From NCBI GenBank assembly GCA_902600635.1, contig CACKKE010000007.1, positions 1 through 35,920 of the forward strand: DNA of 35,920 nt, written 5' to 3'. The notes under the pieces are model-generated. The model did no database searches. It was not told the DNA's origin and was given only the letters and a program-made list of their open reading frames with translations. This stretch comes from an uncultured Pelagibacteraceae bacterium (GTDB taxonomy: Bacteria; Pseudomonadota; Alphaproteobacteria; Pelagibacterales; Pelagibacteraceae). Positions 35,601 to 35,920 of the stretch are shown here, piece after piece (the stretch's first letter is position 1; each line of letters starts with the position of its first letter). The position numbers were made by a program, and so were the translations under genes.

Positions 35601-35920
35601 TTAATTATTCAAAAAATCTAAAGCTCCTTGTAATATAAAAGCAGCAGCGTTTTCGTCGATCTTTTTTTCTCTTTTACTCACATTAATATCTAACTGGCTA
35701 GATAGATTAAAAGCACCAACAGTTGAGAGTCTTTCATCCCAGAGACAAATTGGAATATCCAAGTTTTTTTCAATATTTTCAGTTGTATCTTTTACAGATT
35801 GAGCTGACCTACCTGAGGATCCATCCATATTTAAGGGATTTCCAATAATAATTCCTTTTATATCATTTTCATTAATAATTAATCTTAGTTCATCAACTAG
35901 GTCTTTTAACGAATTTCTAT
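35601..35920 (-). CDS. ruvX: YqgF/RuvX-family putative Holliday junction resolvase, 5'-partial
   Basis: RNase H-fold protein of the YqgF family, implicated in 16S rRNA 5' end maturation and annotated as a pre-16S rRNA nuclease or Holliday junction resolvase. The frame is open to the window edge (R-N-S-L-K-D-L...), so the N-terminus with the first catalytic Asp is outside. Visible motifs are IIIGNPLNMDGSSGRSAQSV, the catalytic WDERLST, and the final conserved DENAAAFILQGALD. An internal ATG at 35828 is within the conserved PLNMDGS motif and is not the start. It leads into pyrB on the same strand, a common alphaproteobacterial order. Confidence 0.92.
   Translation of the reverse strand, partial: RNSLKDLVDELRLIINENDIKGIIIGNPLNMDGSSGRSAQSVKDTTENIEKNLDIPICLWDERLSTVGAFNLSSQLDINVSKREKKIDENAAAFILQGALDFLNN

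Noticed and set aside
23759..35920. A hidden defence, mobile or otherwise new gene system in the non-ribosomal part
   Set aside because: Every open frame here belongs to a recognised housekeeping family. There are no clustered unknown genes, long repeats, integrase genes or base-composition shifts.

Overview
The window is a gene-dense, very AT-rich (roughly 30% G+C by eye) stretch of a bacterial chromosome. It is dominated by one long plus-strand transcription/translation block. Gene order (rpoB-rpoC-rpsL-rpsG-fusA-rpsJ ... secY-adk-rpsM-rpsK-rpoA-rplQ, and ruvX-pyrB-pyrC'-plsY-topA), the short-LID adenylate kinase, the zinc-free S14 and the HxH-less dihydroorotase homologue beside pyrB all suggest an alphaproteobacterium. 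The tiny intergenic gaps, many stop/start overlaps and lysine-rich proteins fit a streamlined marine lineage such as SAR11/Pelagibacterales. That placement is an inference from style and synteny, not a database match.

Layout. 1-7691: rpoB (5' end outside the window) and rpoC. The rpoC reading frame is broken once, at a run of seven A residues (4641-4647). 7692-7852: the largest gap (161 bp), with candidate promoters. 7853-23750: the fused str, S10, spc and alpha ribosomal clusters (S12, S7, EF-G, S10, L3, L4, L23, L2, S19, L22, S3, L16, L29, S17, L14, L24, L5, S14, S8, L6, L18, S5, L15, SecY, Adk, S13, S11, RpoA, L17). A good internal promoter candidate lies before rpsM. tuf, rpmD (L30) and rpmJ (L36) are not in their common places. 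23759-24676: an RluC-type pseudouridine synthase closes the plus-strand run.

24654-29672 holds short units in alternating directions: lipB (-), mgtE (+), panC (-), then galU-ugd (+). 29677-35920 is a minus-strand run read ruvX (partial), pyrB, pyrC', plsY, topA, ridA. It joins pyrimidine synthesis, phospholipid acyl transfer and DNA topology genes.

Functionally the window supplies all three large RNA polymerase subunits, about half the ribosome, elongation factor G, the Sec translocon channel and nucleotide recycling (Adk). The remainder covers rRNA modification, lipoylation, Mg2+ uptake, pantothenate, UDP-glucuronate and UMP synthesis. I see no tRNA or rRNA genes, insertion sequences, phage genes, CRISPR arrays or defence genes, and no convincing new multi-gene system. 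The points worth checking are the rpoC frameshift on a perfect A_AAA_AAA slippery heptamer, a Cys-to-Ser change in the second zinc site of beta', the missing tuf and rpmD, and the metal-site loss in the pyrB-linked dihydroorotase homologue.
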